Under the pieces are notes generated by a model. The model was not told the DNA's origin, ran no database searches, and saw nothing but the letters and a program-made list of their open reading frames with translations. DNA of 64,000 nt from Streptomyces oryzae (GTDB lineage Bacteria > Actinomycetota > Actinomycetes > Streptomycetales > Streptomycetaceae), in NCBI RefSeq assembly GCF_017676365.1, contig NZ_JADKMA010000001.1, positions 51,859 to 115,858 of the forward strand. Direction: 5' to 3'. The position numbers were made by a program, and so were the translations under genes. Below are positions 8,486 through 17,527 of this stretch, in pieces. The stretch's first letter is position 1; the number at the start of each line of letters is the position of its first letter.

Positions 8486-9028
8486 ATGTCCAGCGACCGC
8501 CTCATGCGTATCCACAGTGCCGAGTTCCAGGCCATGGCCGAACGGGTGCTACAGGTCACCGAGCTCACCTCCCGCCTGAACGTCCTGCCTTTCGACGACG
8601 AAGCGGGCAAGGCGGAGCTCTTTGAACAGATCCTCGGCAAGCCGCTGCCGGCGAGAGTCACGATCTATCCGCCCTTCTACACGGACCACGGCCTCAACCT
8701 CGACCTCGCCGAGCGCGTATTCATCAACCAGAACTGCACGTTCCTGGACTACGCCGGAATCCGGCTCGCTGAGCGCGTGATGATCGGCCCCAAGGCCACT
8801 TTCATCACCGGCGGCCACCCGGTCGACCCCGAGGAACGGCGGCTGTACCTCACCGGCGCGCCCATCGACGTGGCGGAGAACGTATGGATCGGCGCCGGCG
8901 CCACCATCCTGCCCGGCGTCAGCATCGGCCGCGACGCCGTGATTGCCGCCGGCGCGGTCGTGGCCGACGACGTGCCGCCGGCAAGCCTGGTGACCGGCAC
9001 CAAGGCAGCCGTGCACCGACGATGGTGA
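8486..9028 (+). CDS. Maltose/galactoside O-acetyltransferase-like hexapeptide enzyme
   Basis: A 180-aa acetyl-CoA-dependent acyltransferase of the LacA/Maa/NodL type. The N-terminal helical Mac domain runs to about residue 50 (ELTSRLNVLPFDDEAGKAEL). A left-handed beta-helix with hexapeptide repeats follows, containing the active-site segment GGHPVDPEERR (His is the general base) and the late turn VWIGAGATILPGVSIG. It would acetylate a sugar or sugar-like hydroxyl in the cytosol. The length is normal. It is convergent with the alpha-glucoside operon and separated from it by a strong stem-loop. Confidence 0.87.
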   Translation: MSSDRLMRIHSAEFQAMAERVLQVTELTSRLNVLPFDDEAGKAELFEQILGKPLPARVTIYPPFYTDHGLNLDLAERVFINQNCTFLDYAGIRLAERVMIGPKATFITGGHPVDPEERRLYLTGAPIDVAENVWIGAGATILPGVSIGRDAVIAAGAVVADDVPPASLVTGTKAAVHRRW

Positions 9029-9086
9029 CGCCCGTCCGACTTCGGCGCGCCGCGCTGGGCAATCAGGGCAGCCGGAAAGGCAGGCG

Positions 9087-9122
9087 GGGCGGGGCGCCGA
9101 CCCTGAGGGTGGCGCCCCGCCC
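9087..9122. terminator. Bidirectional stem-loop terminator
   Basis: A perfect 12-bp stem (9087-9098 GGGCGGGGCGCC pairing with 9111-9122) with a 12-nt loop that can add four more pairs. It lies between two convergent genes, the acetyltransferase ending at 9028 and the permease ending at 9161, and can serve both. Confidence 0.8.
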
Positions 9123-9160
9123 GTGTTCCTACCGTTCCGTCGGTGCGGCCGGTGGGCCGG

Positions 9161-10051
9161 TCACTTCACCGACCCCGCCATGACCCCCTGGACGAAGTGC
9201 CGCTGGAAGGCAAAGAAGACTGCCACCGGCACGATCAGGGACAAGAAGGCCCCGGGCGCCAGCACGCCGATGTTGCTGCCGAACTGCCGCATCTCCGACT
9301 GCAGGGCCACCGTCAGCGGCTGCGCCTGGCTGTCGGCGAAGATCAAGGACACCAGCATGTCGTTCCACACCCACAGGAACTGGAAGATCGCGAGGGAGGC
9401 GATCGCCGGCCGCCCCAGCGGAAGCACCAGCCGCAGGAAGATCCGCCATTCGCTGCCGCCGTCCATCCGGGCGGCCTCCAGCATCTCGCGGGGGATCTCC
9501 GCGAAGTAGTTCCGCAGCAGGAAGACCGCGAACGGCAGCCCGTACGCGACGTGGAAGAGGACCACTCCGGGGATCGTGCCGAAGAGACCGACCGCGCCGA
9601 ACATCTTGGCCACCGGCAGCAGCCCGACCTGGACGGGAACCACGAGCATGCCCACCACGATCAGGAAGATCCAGTCGCGGCCGGGGAACTCCAGCCAGGC
9701 GAAGGCGTATCCGGCCAGGGCCGCGATCACGACGACGGCCACCGTGGCGGGCACCGAGATCAGTACCGTGTTCCAGAAGGCGTCCACCATGCCCGAGTTG
9801 TCCAGCAGCGCTGTGTAGCTGTCGAAGGACAGGCTCCCGGGGTTGGTGAGCCCCTTCCACCAGCCGGTCGCCGCGTTGTCCTCGTCGGGCCGCAGCGAGC
9901 CGATGAACAGCCCGAAGGCGGGGGTGAGCCACAGCAGTCCGACGACCACGAGGCCGAGCTGCACCACGCTGCGGCTCAGCTGCCGCAACAGCCAGGTGAC
10001 GCGTCGCGGCCCCCCGTTCTTGGGGGAGGCCGTGCTGGGGAGGGCGGTCAT
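9161..10051 (-). CDS. Carbohydrate ABC transporter permease (MalG/AglG type)
   Basis: A 296-aa inner-membrane permease of the CUT1 family with six helices. The EAA loop is visible as EIPREMLEAARMDGGSEWR followed by IFLRLVLPLGRP, the site that docks the ATPase. The ATG at 10051 overlaps the stop of the partner permease by 4 bp. It is the last gene of the four-gene leftward operon glucosidase, binding protein, permease F, permease G. No ATP-binding gene is present; in Streptomyces the shared ATPase MsiK commonly energises such importers, and MsiK dependence here is inferred. Confidence 0.9.
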   Translation of the reverse strand: MTALPSTASPKNGGPRRVTWLLRQLSRSVVQLGLVVVGLLWLTPAFGLFIGSLRPDEDNAATGWWKGLTNPGSLSFDSYTALLDNSGMVDAFWNTVLISVPATVAVVVIAALAGYAFAWLEFPGRDWIFLIVVGMLVVPVQVGLLPVAKMFGAVGLFGTIPGVVLFHVAYGLPFAVFLLRNYFAEIPREMLEAARMDGGSEWRIFLRLVLPLGRPAIASLAIFQFLWVWNDMLVSLIFADSQAQPLTVALQSEMRQFGSNIGVLAPGAFLSLIVPVAVFFAFQRHFVQGVMAGSVK

Positions 10052-11442
10052 GACTGGCTCCTGCGGAAGCGTCGGATGTTGAAGATCATGGCCGGGACCA
10101 CCAGGAGCAGCAGCAGGACTCCGAGCGCGCTGCCCAGACCCTGGTTGTTGCCCCCGCCGAAGGACACCAGCCACATCTGCAGTGCCAGGACGTTGGCGTC
10201 CTGCTGGACAGGGCCGGGCGCGATGACGAAGACGAGGTCGAAGACCTTCATCACATTGATCACCTGGGTCACGAAGACCACCCCGAGGACCGGGGCCAGC
10301 AGCGGGACGGTGATCCTGCGGAAGATCTGCCACTCGTTCGCGCCGTCGATCTTGGCCGCTTCGATCACGTCCCGTGGCATGGCCGAGAGCCCGGCGCCGA
10401 TCAGCACCAGCGCGAAGCCGGTCCAGATCCACAGGTAGGCGCCGATGATCGCCGGAGTGATGAGCGCGGGCCCGAGCCACTCCACGCCCCCGTACGGCTC
10501 GGCGAAGTTCTTCGCGGGCAGGCGTAGGGAGTAGTCACCGGCCGGCAACTTGCCGAAGCTGTACGAGCCGTCGGATGCGGTGGTCGTCTCGGCCACGGCT
10601 TTTCCGTGCGAGTCGACCGCCTCCACCACGAGCTTCGGCAGGCCCTTCTCCTTCGGGTCGACCTGTCCCGACTTTCCGCCGCCGCCGAGGGTGAAGTCCA
10701 CCCAGGCCACACCGCGCAGCTCGGAGCCACCCGGCTTGACGGCCGCGGCCTTGTGGGCGGGCTTGGCGTCCTTCGGCAGGTCCTTGGGCGGGACGCCGAC
10801 CAGGCCGAGGTTGACCGTGTTGCCGGGGGAGGCCTTGTCCTTCGTGGTGTACGAGCCGTCCGAGCCCTTGGCCAGCGCGGTGCTGTCCTTGGGGCGCGCC
10901 GTCGGATAGCCGGCGCTGTCGTCGAAGGCATTGTGCACCCCGACGGCGACCGCGTTCAGCACGCCCCGGTCGGGGTCCTGCTCGTAGACGACGCGGAAGA
11001 TGATGCCCGCGGCGAGAAAGGAGATCGCCATCGGCATGAACAGCACCAGCTTGAACGCGGTGGCCCAGCGGATCTTCTCGGTCAGCACGGCGAGGATCAG
11101 CCCGAGACCGGTCAGCAGCAGCGGCGCGACCACGACCCAGATGGTGGTGTTGCGGATCGCCTTCAGCGTCGCCGGGTCGCGGAACATCTCCGCGTAGTTC
11201 TCCACGCCGACGAAGCGCGTGCCCGAGGCGTCGAAGAGGCTGCGCCCGACCGTGAAGAGGATCGGGTACGCGACCAGCGCGCCGAGCAGCAGCAGTGCGG
11301 GGAGCAGGAAGAGCAGGGCTATCAGGCGCCGGCGGCGTGCGGCCCGACGGCGCGGGCTGTTCCGGTGGTCGCCGGCGCCCGGCCCCGCCCCGCCCGGCTG
11401 AGGCGCCGGGCGGGCAGGGGCCTGCACAGTAGTGGCTGGCAT
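10048..11442 (-). CDS. Carbohydrate ABC permease (MalF/AglF type) with extracellular Cna-B-like insertion
   Basis: A 464-aa CUT1 permease, about 150 residues longer than usual. Residues 1-40 are a basic cytosolic tail. Membrane helices come before about 165 and after about 320, and the EAA loop is DVIEAAKIDGANEWQIF near 358-376. The extra segment, about 165-320, lies between helices in the extracellular loop. It contains GVAWVDFTLGGGG and a terminal SDGSYSFGKLPAGDYSLRL, the signature of a Cna-B/SdrD-type prealbumin-like beta-sandwich, plus a Lys/Pro-rich linker. Such an insert could contact the binding protein, the cell wall or polysaccharide. The insert is in frame and shows no sign of damage. 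Confidence 0.88.
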   Translation of the reverse strand: MPATTVQAPARPAPQPGGAGPGAGDHRNSPRRRAARRRRLIALLFLLPALLLLGALVAYPILFTVGRSLFDASGTRFVGVENYAEMFRDPATLKAIRNTTIWVVVAPLLLTGLGLILAVLTEKIRWATAFKLVLFMPMAISFLAAGIIFRVVYEQDPDRGVLNAVAVGVHNAFDDSAGYPTARPKDSTALAKGSDGSYTTKDKASPGNTVNLGLVGVPPKDLPKDAKPAHKAAAVKPGGSELRGVAWVDFTLGGGGKSGQVDPKEKGLPKLVVEAVDSHGKAVAETTTASDGSYSFGKLPAGDYSLRLPAKNFAEPYGGVEWLGPALITPAIIGAYLWIWTGFALVLIGAGLSAMPRDVIEAAKIDGANEWQIFRRITVPLLAPVLGVVFVTQVINVMKVFDLVFVIAPGPVQQDANVLALQMWLVSFGGGNNQGLGSALGVLLLLLVVPAMIFNIRRFRRSQS

Positions 11443-11454
11443 CGGGTACGTTCC

Positions 11455-12792
11455 TCAGTCCTTGTACGCCTTGGCCGCGGCGGCCTCGAGCTTGCGAGCC
11501 GTGGCCTTGGGGTCGGACGGGTCGCGCAGGAAGTCCTGCAGCAGCTTCCACTCGCCGGCGCCCTGGGTGCCGCCGAAGGCGGCCGGGGCCTGGTCGGACA
11601 TGTCGAACCGGACGGAGTTCCCGGCGTCGATCAGCGACTTGGCGGTCTTGCGGGTGACGTCGTCCTGGTACGCCTTGGGGTCGACGCTCTTGTTGGGGGA
11701 GAGGAAGCCCCCGGCGCCGGCCCAGATCTCGGCCGCTTCCGGCGTCGCCAGGAACTCGAGCAGCTTCATCCCGGCCTTGCGGTTCTTTCCTGCCTTGAGG
11801 ACGGTGGCCGCGTCACCGCCGCCGACCACCGGGTTCTTCCCGTCCCCGACGGCGGGGAAGGGGAAGAACTTCGCGTCTTCGCCGACCTTCTTCTTCAGGT
11901 CGCCGGAGATGGTGGCGCCCACGAAGTCGCCCTCGTAGACCATTCCGGCCTTGGGGTCGTTGCCGAAGACCTGCTCGACGGACTCGGGGAAGGTGGTGCG
12001 CAGGGCGCCCTTGCCGCCGCCGGAGATCAGCTTCTTGTCCTTGAAGAGCTCGGAGAGCGTCGTCAGGGCCTTGACCACGCTCGGGTCGGTCCAGGGGATC
12101 TTGTGGGAGGCGAGCTTGTCGTAGTTCTCGGGTCCGGCCTGGGAGAGGTAGATGTTCTCGAACCAGTCGGTGAGGGTCCAGCCGTCCTCGCCCGCGACCG
12201 AGAAGGCCGGCAGCCCGGAGTCGGAGACCGTCTTGCCCGTCTTCAGCATCTCGTCCCACTTCTTCGGGGGCTTGACCCCGGCCTGGGAGAGGGCGTCCGG
12301 GCTGTACCAGACGGTCGACTTGTTGGAGGCCTTGAAGTACAGGCCGTAGTAGGTGCCCTTGACGGTGCCGTAGTCCTGCCACACCGGCGCGAAGTTGCTC
12401 TTGGCCTTCGCCTGGACCTTGGAGGACAGCGGCTGCAGCCAGCCCTTGGCGGTGAACTGCTTGAGCACACCGGGCTGCGGCACCATCACCACGTCGGGCG
12501 CGTTGCCGCCCTCGATCTTGCTGCCGACGACGGTGGAGACGTTGTCGCCGGTGGAGATGAACTTGGTGGTGGCGCCGGTCTTCTCGGAGAAGGCGTCCAG
12601 TACCTTCTTGAAGTTCTTCTGCTCGACGCCGGTCCACACCCCGGCGACCGTGACCGTCTGGCCCTTGAGCTCCTGCGAGCCGGAGCTCGCGGTGCCGTCG
12701 GTGTTTCCGCAGGCGGTCGCCGTGAGGGTGAGGCCGAGGGTGAGCGCGGTGGTGGCCGTCGCTGTCCGGCGTCTGATGCGGGTGCGGCTCAT
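11455..12792 (-). CDS. Sugar ABC transporter substrate-binding lipoprotein (AglE type)
   Basis: A 445-aa extracellular solute-binding protein (SBP_bac_1/8 family). The N-terminus MSRTRIRRRTATATT leads a hydrophobic stretch ending in a lipobox with Cys28, so the mature protein would be lipid-anchored outside the membrane. The body has cluster features of alpha-glucoside/maltose-type binders: FKKVLDAFSEKTG, DVVMVPQPGVLKQF and GGGDAATVLKAG. The ATG overlaps the stop of the glucosidase gene by 4 bp, and the permease follows 13 bp downstream. The paired arginines before the signal core could allow Tat export. Confidence 0.9.
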   Translation of the reverse strand: MSRTRIRRRTATATTALTLGLTLTATACGNTDGTASSGSQELKGQTVTVAGVWTGVEQKNFKKVLDAFSEKTGATTKFISTGDNVSTVVGSKIEGGNAPDVVMVPQPGVLKQFTAKGWLQPLSSKVQAKAKSNFAPVWQDYGTVKGTYYGLYFKASNKSTVWYSPDALSQAGVKPPKKWDEMLKTGKTVSDSGLPAFSVAGEDGWTLTDWFENIYLSQAGPENYDKLASHKIPWTDPSVVKALTTLSELFKDKKLISGGGKGALRTTFPESVEQVFGNDPKAGMVYEGDFVGATISGDLKKKVGEDAKFFPFPAVGDGKNPVVGGGDAATVLKAGKNRKAGMKLLEFLATPEAAEIWAGAGGFLSPNKSVDPKAYQDDVTRKTAKSLIDAGNSVRFDMSDQAPAAFGGTQGAGEWKLLQDFLRDPSDPKATARKLEAAAAKAYKD

Positions 12793-14459
12793 GGTGTGTT
12801 TCCCTTCGGGGAGTTGGCGGAGTGGATGGGCAGATCGCTGATCCACCAGGCGGCGGTGGAGCCGGGAAGGACGCCTGGCGGGCAGTCCCGACTGGCGAGC
12901 AGCGGGGTACCGGCGACCGGCGCCGGTACCGGGTCGAGGCCGAAGTTGACGGCGCAGACCAGGCCGTCGCCGCGGACGAAGGCCAGGACCTGGGGCGGGG
13001 TCTCCAGCCAGCGCAGATCTCCCTCGCCCAGCTGCGGGAGGTTGCGCCGCAGCTGGAGCCCGTCGCGGTAGAGGTGCCAGAAGGAGCGGGTGTCGGCCAG
13101 CGCCCGCTCGGTGGCGTGCTCGGCGAACCATTCCGGCTGCGGCAGCCACGGCCGGGCCGTGCTGTCGGCGGCGGTGAAGCCGAACGGGGAGGCGTGTCCT
13201 GACCACGGCAGCGGCACCCGGCAGCCGTCCCGGATGCGGCTGCGGCTGCCGGTCCTGCGGAAGATCGGGTCGGTGAGCACCTCGTCGGGCAGGTCGACCA
13301 CCTCGGGCAGGCCCAGTTCCTCGCCCTGGTAGACGTACGCGGCGCCGGGCAGCGCCAGCATCAGCAGCGCAGCGGCCCGGGCGCGGTCGGGACCCACGGT
13401 GGTGCTCTCCCCGGCGTACCGGGTGACCGTCCTGACCTGGTCGTGGTTGTTGAGCACCCAGGTGACGGTGGAGCCGGTGCCGGCGATGTCGGTGAGCGCC
13501 TCGGAGATGGCCTTCCGGAAGGCGTCCACGTCCCACTCGGCGCTGAGCAGGTCGAAGAAGAACGCCTGGTGCAGCTCGTCGGCGCGTACGTACTCGGCGT
13601 GCTCGCGGGCGGTCGGCACGGAGACCTCGCCGACCAGCAGCCGGTCGACGCCGTCGCGCGCGGCGTACTCGTCGCACACCGCCCGCCAGTCGCGCCACAC
13701 CTGGTGCACCTCGGGCTGGTTCCAGGCCAGCGGGTTGACCGAGTCCCGGGCGCGCTCGTCGGCCTCCGGGTCGGGCGAGTCGGGAAGCTCGGGGTGCTTG
13801 AAGAGCCCCGCTGCGACATCGATGCGGAAGCCGTCGACGCCGCGGTCGAGCCAGAAGCGCAGCACGTCGGTGAACTCGCCGCCGACCGCCGGGTCGCGCC
13901 AGTTGAGGTCGGGCTGGTCGGGGGTGAACAGGTGGAGGTACCACTGGCCTGGCGTGCCGTCCGGCTCGGTGACCCGGGACCAGGCGGGGCCGCCGAACAT
14001 GGCCCGCCAGTTGTTGGGCGGCAGTTCGCCCTCCGGCCCCCGCCCGTCGGCGAAGTGGAACCGGGAGCGGGCCGGGCCGCCGGGGCGGTCCGCCAGCGCG
14101 GCGTGGAACCACCGGTGCTGGCTGGAGCAGTGGTTCGGGACGATGTCGATGACGACCTTCACGCCGAGCCGGTGGGCGTCAGCGACCAGGAGGTCGAACT
14201 CCCGCAGGTCGCCGAAGAGCGGGTCCACGTCGCAGTAGTCGGCGACGTCGTAGCCGTGGTCGTGGTGCGGCGAGGGATAGAAGGGGCTGAGCCAGATCCC
14301 GTCCACGCCCAGCTTCTTGAGATAGGGGAGCCCGGCACGGACCCCGGCCAGGTCGCCGACGCCGTCCCCGGTGCTGTCGAGGAAGCTGCGGACGTACACC
14401 TGGTAGATCACCGCATCGCGCCACCAACGCCGGGTGGTGGTGGCCGTGGCTATGTGCAT
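12789..14459 (-). CDS. GH13 alpha-glucosidase (AglA / oligo-1,6-glucosidase type)
   Basis: A 556-aa cytosolic retaining glycosidase of family GH13. The four conserved regions are visible: DIVPNH; GFRIDVA containing the nucleophile Asp; LLVGEV containing the acid/base Glu; and NNHD. The N-terminus RRWWRDAVIYQVYVRSF is standard, and no signal peptide is present. It is the promoter-proximal gene of the operon, so imported alpha-glucosides would be hydrolysed inside the cell. Streptomyces agl operons usually have the hydrolase last; here it is first. The substrate (maltose, isomaltose, sucrose or trehalose-like) is not decided by the sequence. Confidence 0.92.
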   Translation of the reverse strand: MHIATATTTRRWWRDAVIYQVYVRSFLDSTGDGVGDLAGVRAGLPYLKKLGVDGIWLSPFYPSPHHDHGYDVADYCDVDPLFGDLREFDLLVADAHRLGVKVVIDIVPNHCSSQHRWFHAALADRPGGPARSRFHFADGRGPEGELPPNNWRAMFGGPAWSRVTEPDGTPGQWYLHLFTPDQPDLNWRDPAVGGEFTDVLRFWLDRGVDGFRIDVAAGLFKHPELPDSPDPEADERARDSVNPLAWNQPEVHQVWRDWRAVCDEYAARDGVDRLLVGEVSVPTAREHAEYVRADELHQAFFFDLLSAEWDVDAFRKAISEALTDIAGTGSTVTWVLNNHDQVRTVTRYAGESTTVGPDRARAAALLMLALPGAAYVYQGEELGLPEVVDLPDEVLTDPIFRRTGSRSRIRDGCRVPLPWSGHASPFGFTAADSTARPWLPQPEWFAEHATERALADTRSFWHLYRDGLQLRRNLPQLGEGDLRWLETPPQVLAFVRGDGLVCAVNFGLDPVPAPVAGTPLLASRDCPPGVLPGSTAAWWISDLPIHSANSPKGNTP

Positions 14460-14717
14460 GCGTGGAGCCTGTTCTCGTGGATCGCGCGTTTTGCATGCAT
14501 GTTATGTAGCGGTGAAGAACAGATGTCAATGGATCGCGCCAAGATCAGCTGCCAGCTACGGTCTATTGTCCCGATTTACGGGGGATTCTGACGGCCGCAC
14601 ACGGCGATAGAAGGCCGCAGCCCGACTGAGGAATACTTAACGAGTAAGTAGAGGAGGGAGGGAGTGAGTGGGTGAGCGAGGGCGGCGCGAGACGGCCGCC
14701 GGTTCGTGCGGGTACGC
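14460..14717. promoter_or_regulatory. Promoter/operator of the alpha-glucoside operon
   Basis: On the minus strand TTGACA (14529-14524) is followed after 17 bp by CATAAC, and then by the palindrome TGCATGCA (14492-14499) close to the expected transcription start, which is a typical place for a LacI-type repressor site. No LacI gene is in the window, so the regulator would act in trans. A 6-bp stem GGCGGC/GCCGCC at 14681-14700 may terminate the binding-protein transcript's antisense side or add little. No gene is seen in this stretch. Confidence 0.55.
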
Positions 14718-16013
14718 TCAGCCGCGGCGGACGATCGCCTGGAGCTCCCGCGCCAGCCGGTCCACCGCCCGCTTCGGCGTCACCCGCTGTGCCATCGCGT
14801 CGTGCACGACGGCCTGTACGGCCAGATTCACCTGCTCGTACCGCGGGCTCTTGGGCCGCGGCTTGGCCGCGAGCACACTCTCCCGGAGCGTGGGCAGATA
14901 CGGATAGCGGCGCACCATCGCAGGATCGGTGTAGATGCCGGCCCACACCGGCGGCAGTGCCCCCTCGGTGAGCACCCGCCGCTGGACCCGTTCACTGGTC
15001 AGATAGGCGAGCAGATCCGCAGCCGACTGCTTGTGCCTGGACTGCGCGTTGACAGCGAGGTTCGAGCCGCCCAGCACCCCGGCGGCCGGCCCGTCCGGAC
15101 CGGGCAGTGGCACCACGCCGAACTTCCCCGCGACCTTCGAGCCGCTTCCGCTCGCCGTCGCGTGCACATAAGGCCAGTTGCGCAGAAAGAGCAGCTTCCC
15201 GTCCTCGAAGGCGCGGCGGGACTCCTCCTCCTTGTAGGTGAGGGCCTCCTTCGGGATCCAGTCCTCCCGCACGCCCCGGGCGAGAAAGCCGATGCCCTTC
15301 CGCGCAGCGGCGGAGTCCACGGTCACCCGCGCCCCCTCGTCCGCGAGGACGGAACCGCCCGCGGACTGCACCGCCTCCACCGCGTTGACGGTGAGCCCCT
15401 CGTACGGCAGGAACTGCCCCGCGTAGCCGTCCATTCCGTACTTCGGGGCCACCGTCTTGGCGAGCCGCTCCAGCTCGGCCCAGGTGCGCGGCGGCGACTC
15501 GCCCTCCCGGTCCAGCACGTCCTTGCGGTAGTACAGCAGGCCCGCGTTGGTGACGTACGGCAGCGCGTGCAGGCGGCCGCCGAAGGTGGCGGTGTCCACG
15601 ACGGGCGACAGGAAACGCTTGATGGGGAAGCGGTCGGCCTGCAGCGGGGCGATCCAGCCGGCGGCGGCGAACTCGGAGGTCCAGGCGACGTCGATGTTCA
15701 GCACGTCGTAGCGGTCGCTCCCGGACCGCAGGCTGCTCTCCATCTGCGCGCGGACCTCGTCCGCGCCTTCCGGCAGCTCGACCAGGGTGACCTTTTCGGC
15801 CGGGTGCTCGCGGTTCCAGTCGTCCAGGACCCCGCTCAGGTAGCCGGTCAGGTCCCCGCCCGTCACCAGGGTCAGCGGGCCACGGCCCGTCCCGGATCCG
15901 GCGCGGGAGGCACCGACCGCCGCCTCGCCTGCCTGGACACCCGTCCCGGTGTAGCCGACGAGGATCAGCACCGCGGCCAGGAACCCTCTACCCGCGGCCC
16001 GCGTCCACCGCAT
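14718..16013 (-). CDS. Orphan extracellular solute-binding protein (carbohydrate ABC importer type)
   Basis: A 431-aa secreted protein. Its N-terminus MRWTRAAGRGFLAAVLILV is an export signal without an obvious lipobox. The body matches SBP_bac_8 binding proteins: LTLVTGGDLTGYLSGVLDDW, RYDVLNIDVAWTSEFAAAGW, and PYVTNAGLLYYRKDVL. No permease or ATPase gene adjoins it. It lies upstream of the glucoside operon on the same strand but is separated by a 258-bp gap with its own promoter signals. It may feed that permease pair or a distant one, or act as a receptor; this cannot be resolved here. Confidence 0.85.
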   Translation of the reverse strand: MRWTRAAGRGFLAAVLILVGYTGTGVQAGEAAVGASRAGSGTGRGPLTLVTGGDLTGYLSGVLDDWNREHPAEKVTLVELPEGADEVRAQMESSLRSGSDRYDVLNIDVAWTSEFAAAGWIAPLQADRFPIKRFLSPVVDTATFGGRLHALPYVTNAGLLYYRKDVLDREGESPPRTWAELERLAKTVAPKYGMDGYAGQFLPYEGLTVNAVEAVQSAGGSVLADEGARVTVDSAAARKGIGFLARGVREDWIPKEALTYKEEESRRAFEDGKLLFLRNWPYVHATASGSGSKVAGKFGVVPLPGPDGPAAGVLGGSNLAVNAQSRHKQSAADLLAYLTSERVQRRVLTEGALPPVWAGIYTDPAMVRRYPYLPTLRESVLAAKPRPKSPRYEQVNLAVQAVVHDAMAQRVTPKRAVDRLARELQAIVRRG

Positions 16014-16189
16014 AGGTTCCTCCCGGGCACCACTGGCGCCGGCCTGTCCTCGCCGGCGTCCGCGCCCCTGTATACCTGTTAGGCATGCGCGATACTAGAG
16101 GCCGCGAACATATGCGGGAGCGATCCGGCTCACAGCCAGGGGGCGGACAGCTGACGAGAAGGTAACGGCGACCAGGGAGGAGGGCATGC

Positions 16190-16714
16190 GTGCGTCTGCC
16201 CCTACTGGCGCTGCTCGCCAGGGGCCCGGCCCACGGATACGAACTCAAGCAGGCTCTTGAGAAGCTTCTGGGCGCCGCGTACCCTCAGCCCAACATCGGG
16301 CAGGTCTACGTCACCCTCGGCAGGCTCGAAAAGGCCGGACTCATCGAAGGCGAGGACATCGCACAGTCGAGTCGGCCGAACAAGCGCACCTACCAGCTCA
16401 CGGACGCAGGTCGGGAAGCGGTGGCCGCGTGGTTCGACGAACCGACCGACGAACCCCGGGTGCGGGACGAGTTCTTCATGAAGCTCGCCGTCGCCCCCGG
16501 CACCGGGATGACCGACCAGGTCGCCCTCATCAACAAGCAGCGTCGTCACTACCTCAACGCCATGCGTGACCTGTCCAGGCTGGCCGCGGCCGAGGACCGG
16601 GACAACCGGGTCGCACAGCTGCTCATCGAGGGGGCGATGCTGCACCTTCAGGCGGATCTCGACTGGCTCGAGCGCTGTCAGGAGGAGCTGGAACAGCTGG
16701 AGGAGCTGGAATGA
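16190..16714 (+). CDS. PadR-family transcriptional regulator
   Basis: A 174-aa PadR protein. The winged helix begins right at the N-terminus (LPLLALLARGPAHGYELKQA) with the recognition helix in NIGQVYVTLGRLEKAGLI. A C-terminal dimerisation coiled coil ends in a Glu/Leu-rich tail (CQEELEQLEELE). The GTG at 16190 has an excellent GGGAGGAGGG 5 nt upstream; the ATG 4 nt earlier is out of frame. Its stop overlaps the ATG of the ABC ATPase gene, so it forms a transcriptional unit with the exporter it probably represses, a common PadR arrangement for drug or lipid efflux. Confidence 0.9.
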   Translation: MRLPLLALLARGPAHGYELKQALEKLLGAAYPQPNIGQVYVTLGRLEKAGLIEGEDIAQSSRPNKRTYQLTDAGREAVAAWFDEPTDEPRVRDEFFMKLAVAPGTGMTDQVALINKQRRHYLNAMRDLSRLAAAEDRDNRVAQLLIEGAMLHLQADLDWLERCQEELEQLEELE

Positions 16715-17523
16715 GCCGCGAGCACCGCGAGGGGCGTGCCGCCGACGGCGGAGGCATACCGGCCGACGCCGAGACCCCCGTCGTCGTGGCCGAGGCCCTG
16801 GTCAAAATGCACCGCACCGAGGCCGGTACCCCCGTCAAGGCCGTACGAGGTGTGGATCTGCGCATCGAGCGCGGCGAGTTCGTGGCGATCACCGGCCCCT
16901 CGGGAGCCGGCAAGTCCACCCTGCTGCACCTGCTGGGCGGGCTGCACACGCCGGACAGCGGCCGCATCTGGCTGGAGGGTGAGCGGGTCGACACGTACAG
17001 CGAAGCGCGCTGGGCAGTGCTGCGCCGCCGCCGCATCGGCATCGTCTTCCAGTTCTTCAACCTCATCTCCCACCTGACCGTGGCCGACAACGTCGAGCTG
17101 CCCGCGCTGCTCGCCGGGAGCACCCCGCGCCAGGCCCGTGACAGGCGCGCCGAACTGCTGGCCGATCTCGGCCTGGAGGGCAAGGAGAACAGCACGCCCG
17201 GCGAGCTCTCGGGCGGTGAGCAACAGCGCGTCGCGCTCGCCCGTGCGCTGGTCAACCGCTCCAGCCTGCTGCTGGCCGACGAACCGGCCGGCAGCCTGGA
17301 CAGCAAGGGCACCCGCGAGGTGCTGAAGCTGCTGTCCCGCTACCACGCGCGGGGGCAGACCATCGTGCTGGTCACCCACGACGCCCGGGTGGCCAGCGCA
17401 GCGGACCGGGTGATCAGCCTCTTCGACGGCCGGATCGTCGACGACGCGGCGCTGGGCGGCGGCGGAGCCCCGTCGAGCCGTCCCGGAGGCGGCGTGTCCG
17501 GCACGCTCGAACTGAAGGGCTGA
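16711..17523 (+). CDS. ABC transporter ATP-binding protein (MacB/LolD type)
   Basis: A 270-aa cytosolic ATPase. Walker A is GPSGAGKST around residues 66-74, the Q-loop FQFFNLI follows, the signature is LSGGEQQRVALARAL, and Walker B is LLLADEPAGSLD with a D-loop. The H-loop His is in VTHDARVA. This is the MacB/LolD/FtsE subgroup that pairs with FtsX-like permeases, matching the next gene 4 bp downstream. The N-terminal 20 residues are a variable tail. Together they form a type VII (mechanotransmission) ABC system. Confidence 0.93.
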   Translation: MSREHREGRAADGGGIPADAETPVVVAEALVKMHRTEAGTPVKAVRGVDLRIERGEFVAITGPSGAGKSTLLHLLGGLHTPDSGRIWLEGERVDTYSEARWAVLRRRRIGIVFQFFNLISHLTVADNVELPALLAGSTPRQARDRRAELLADLGLEGKENSTPGELSGGEQQRVALARALVNRSSLLLADEPAGSLDSKGTREVLKLLSRYHARGQTIVLVTHDARVASAADRVISLFDGRIVDDAALGGGGAPSSRPGGGVSGTLELKG

Positions 17524-17527
17524 CGCG

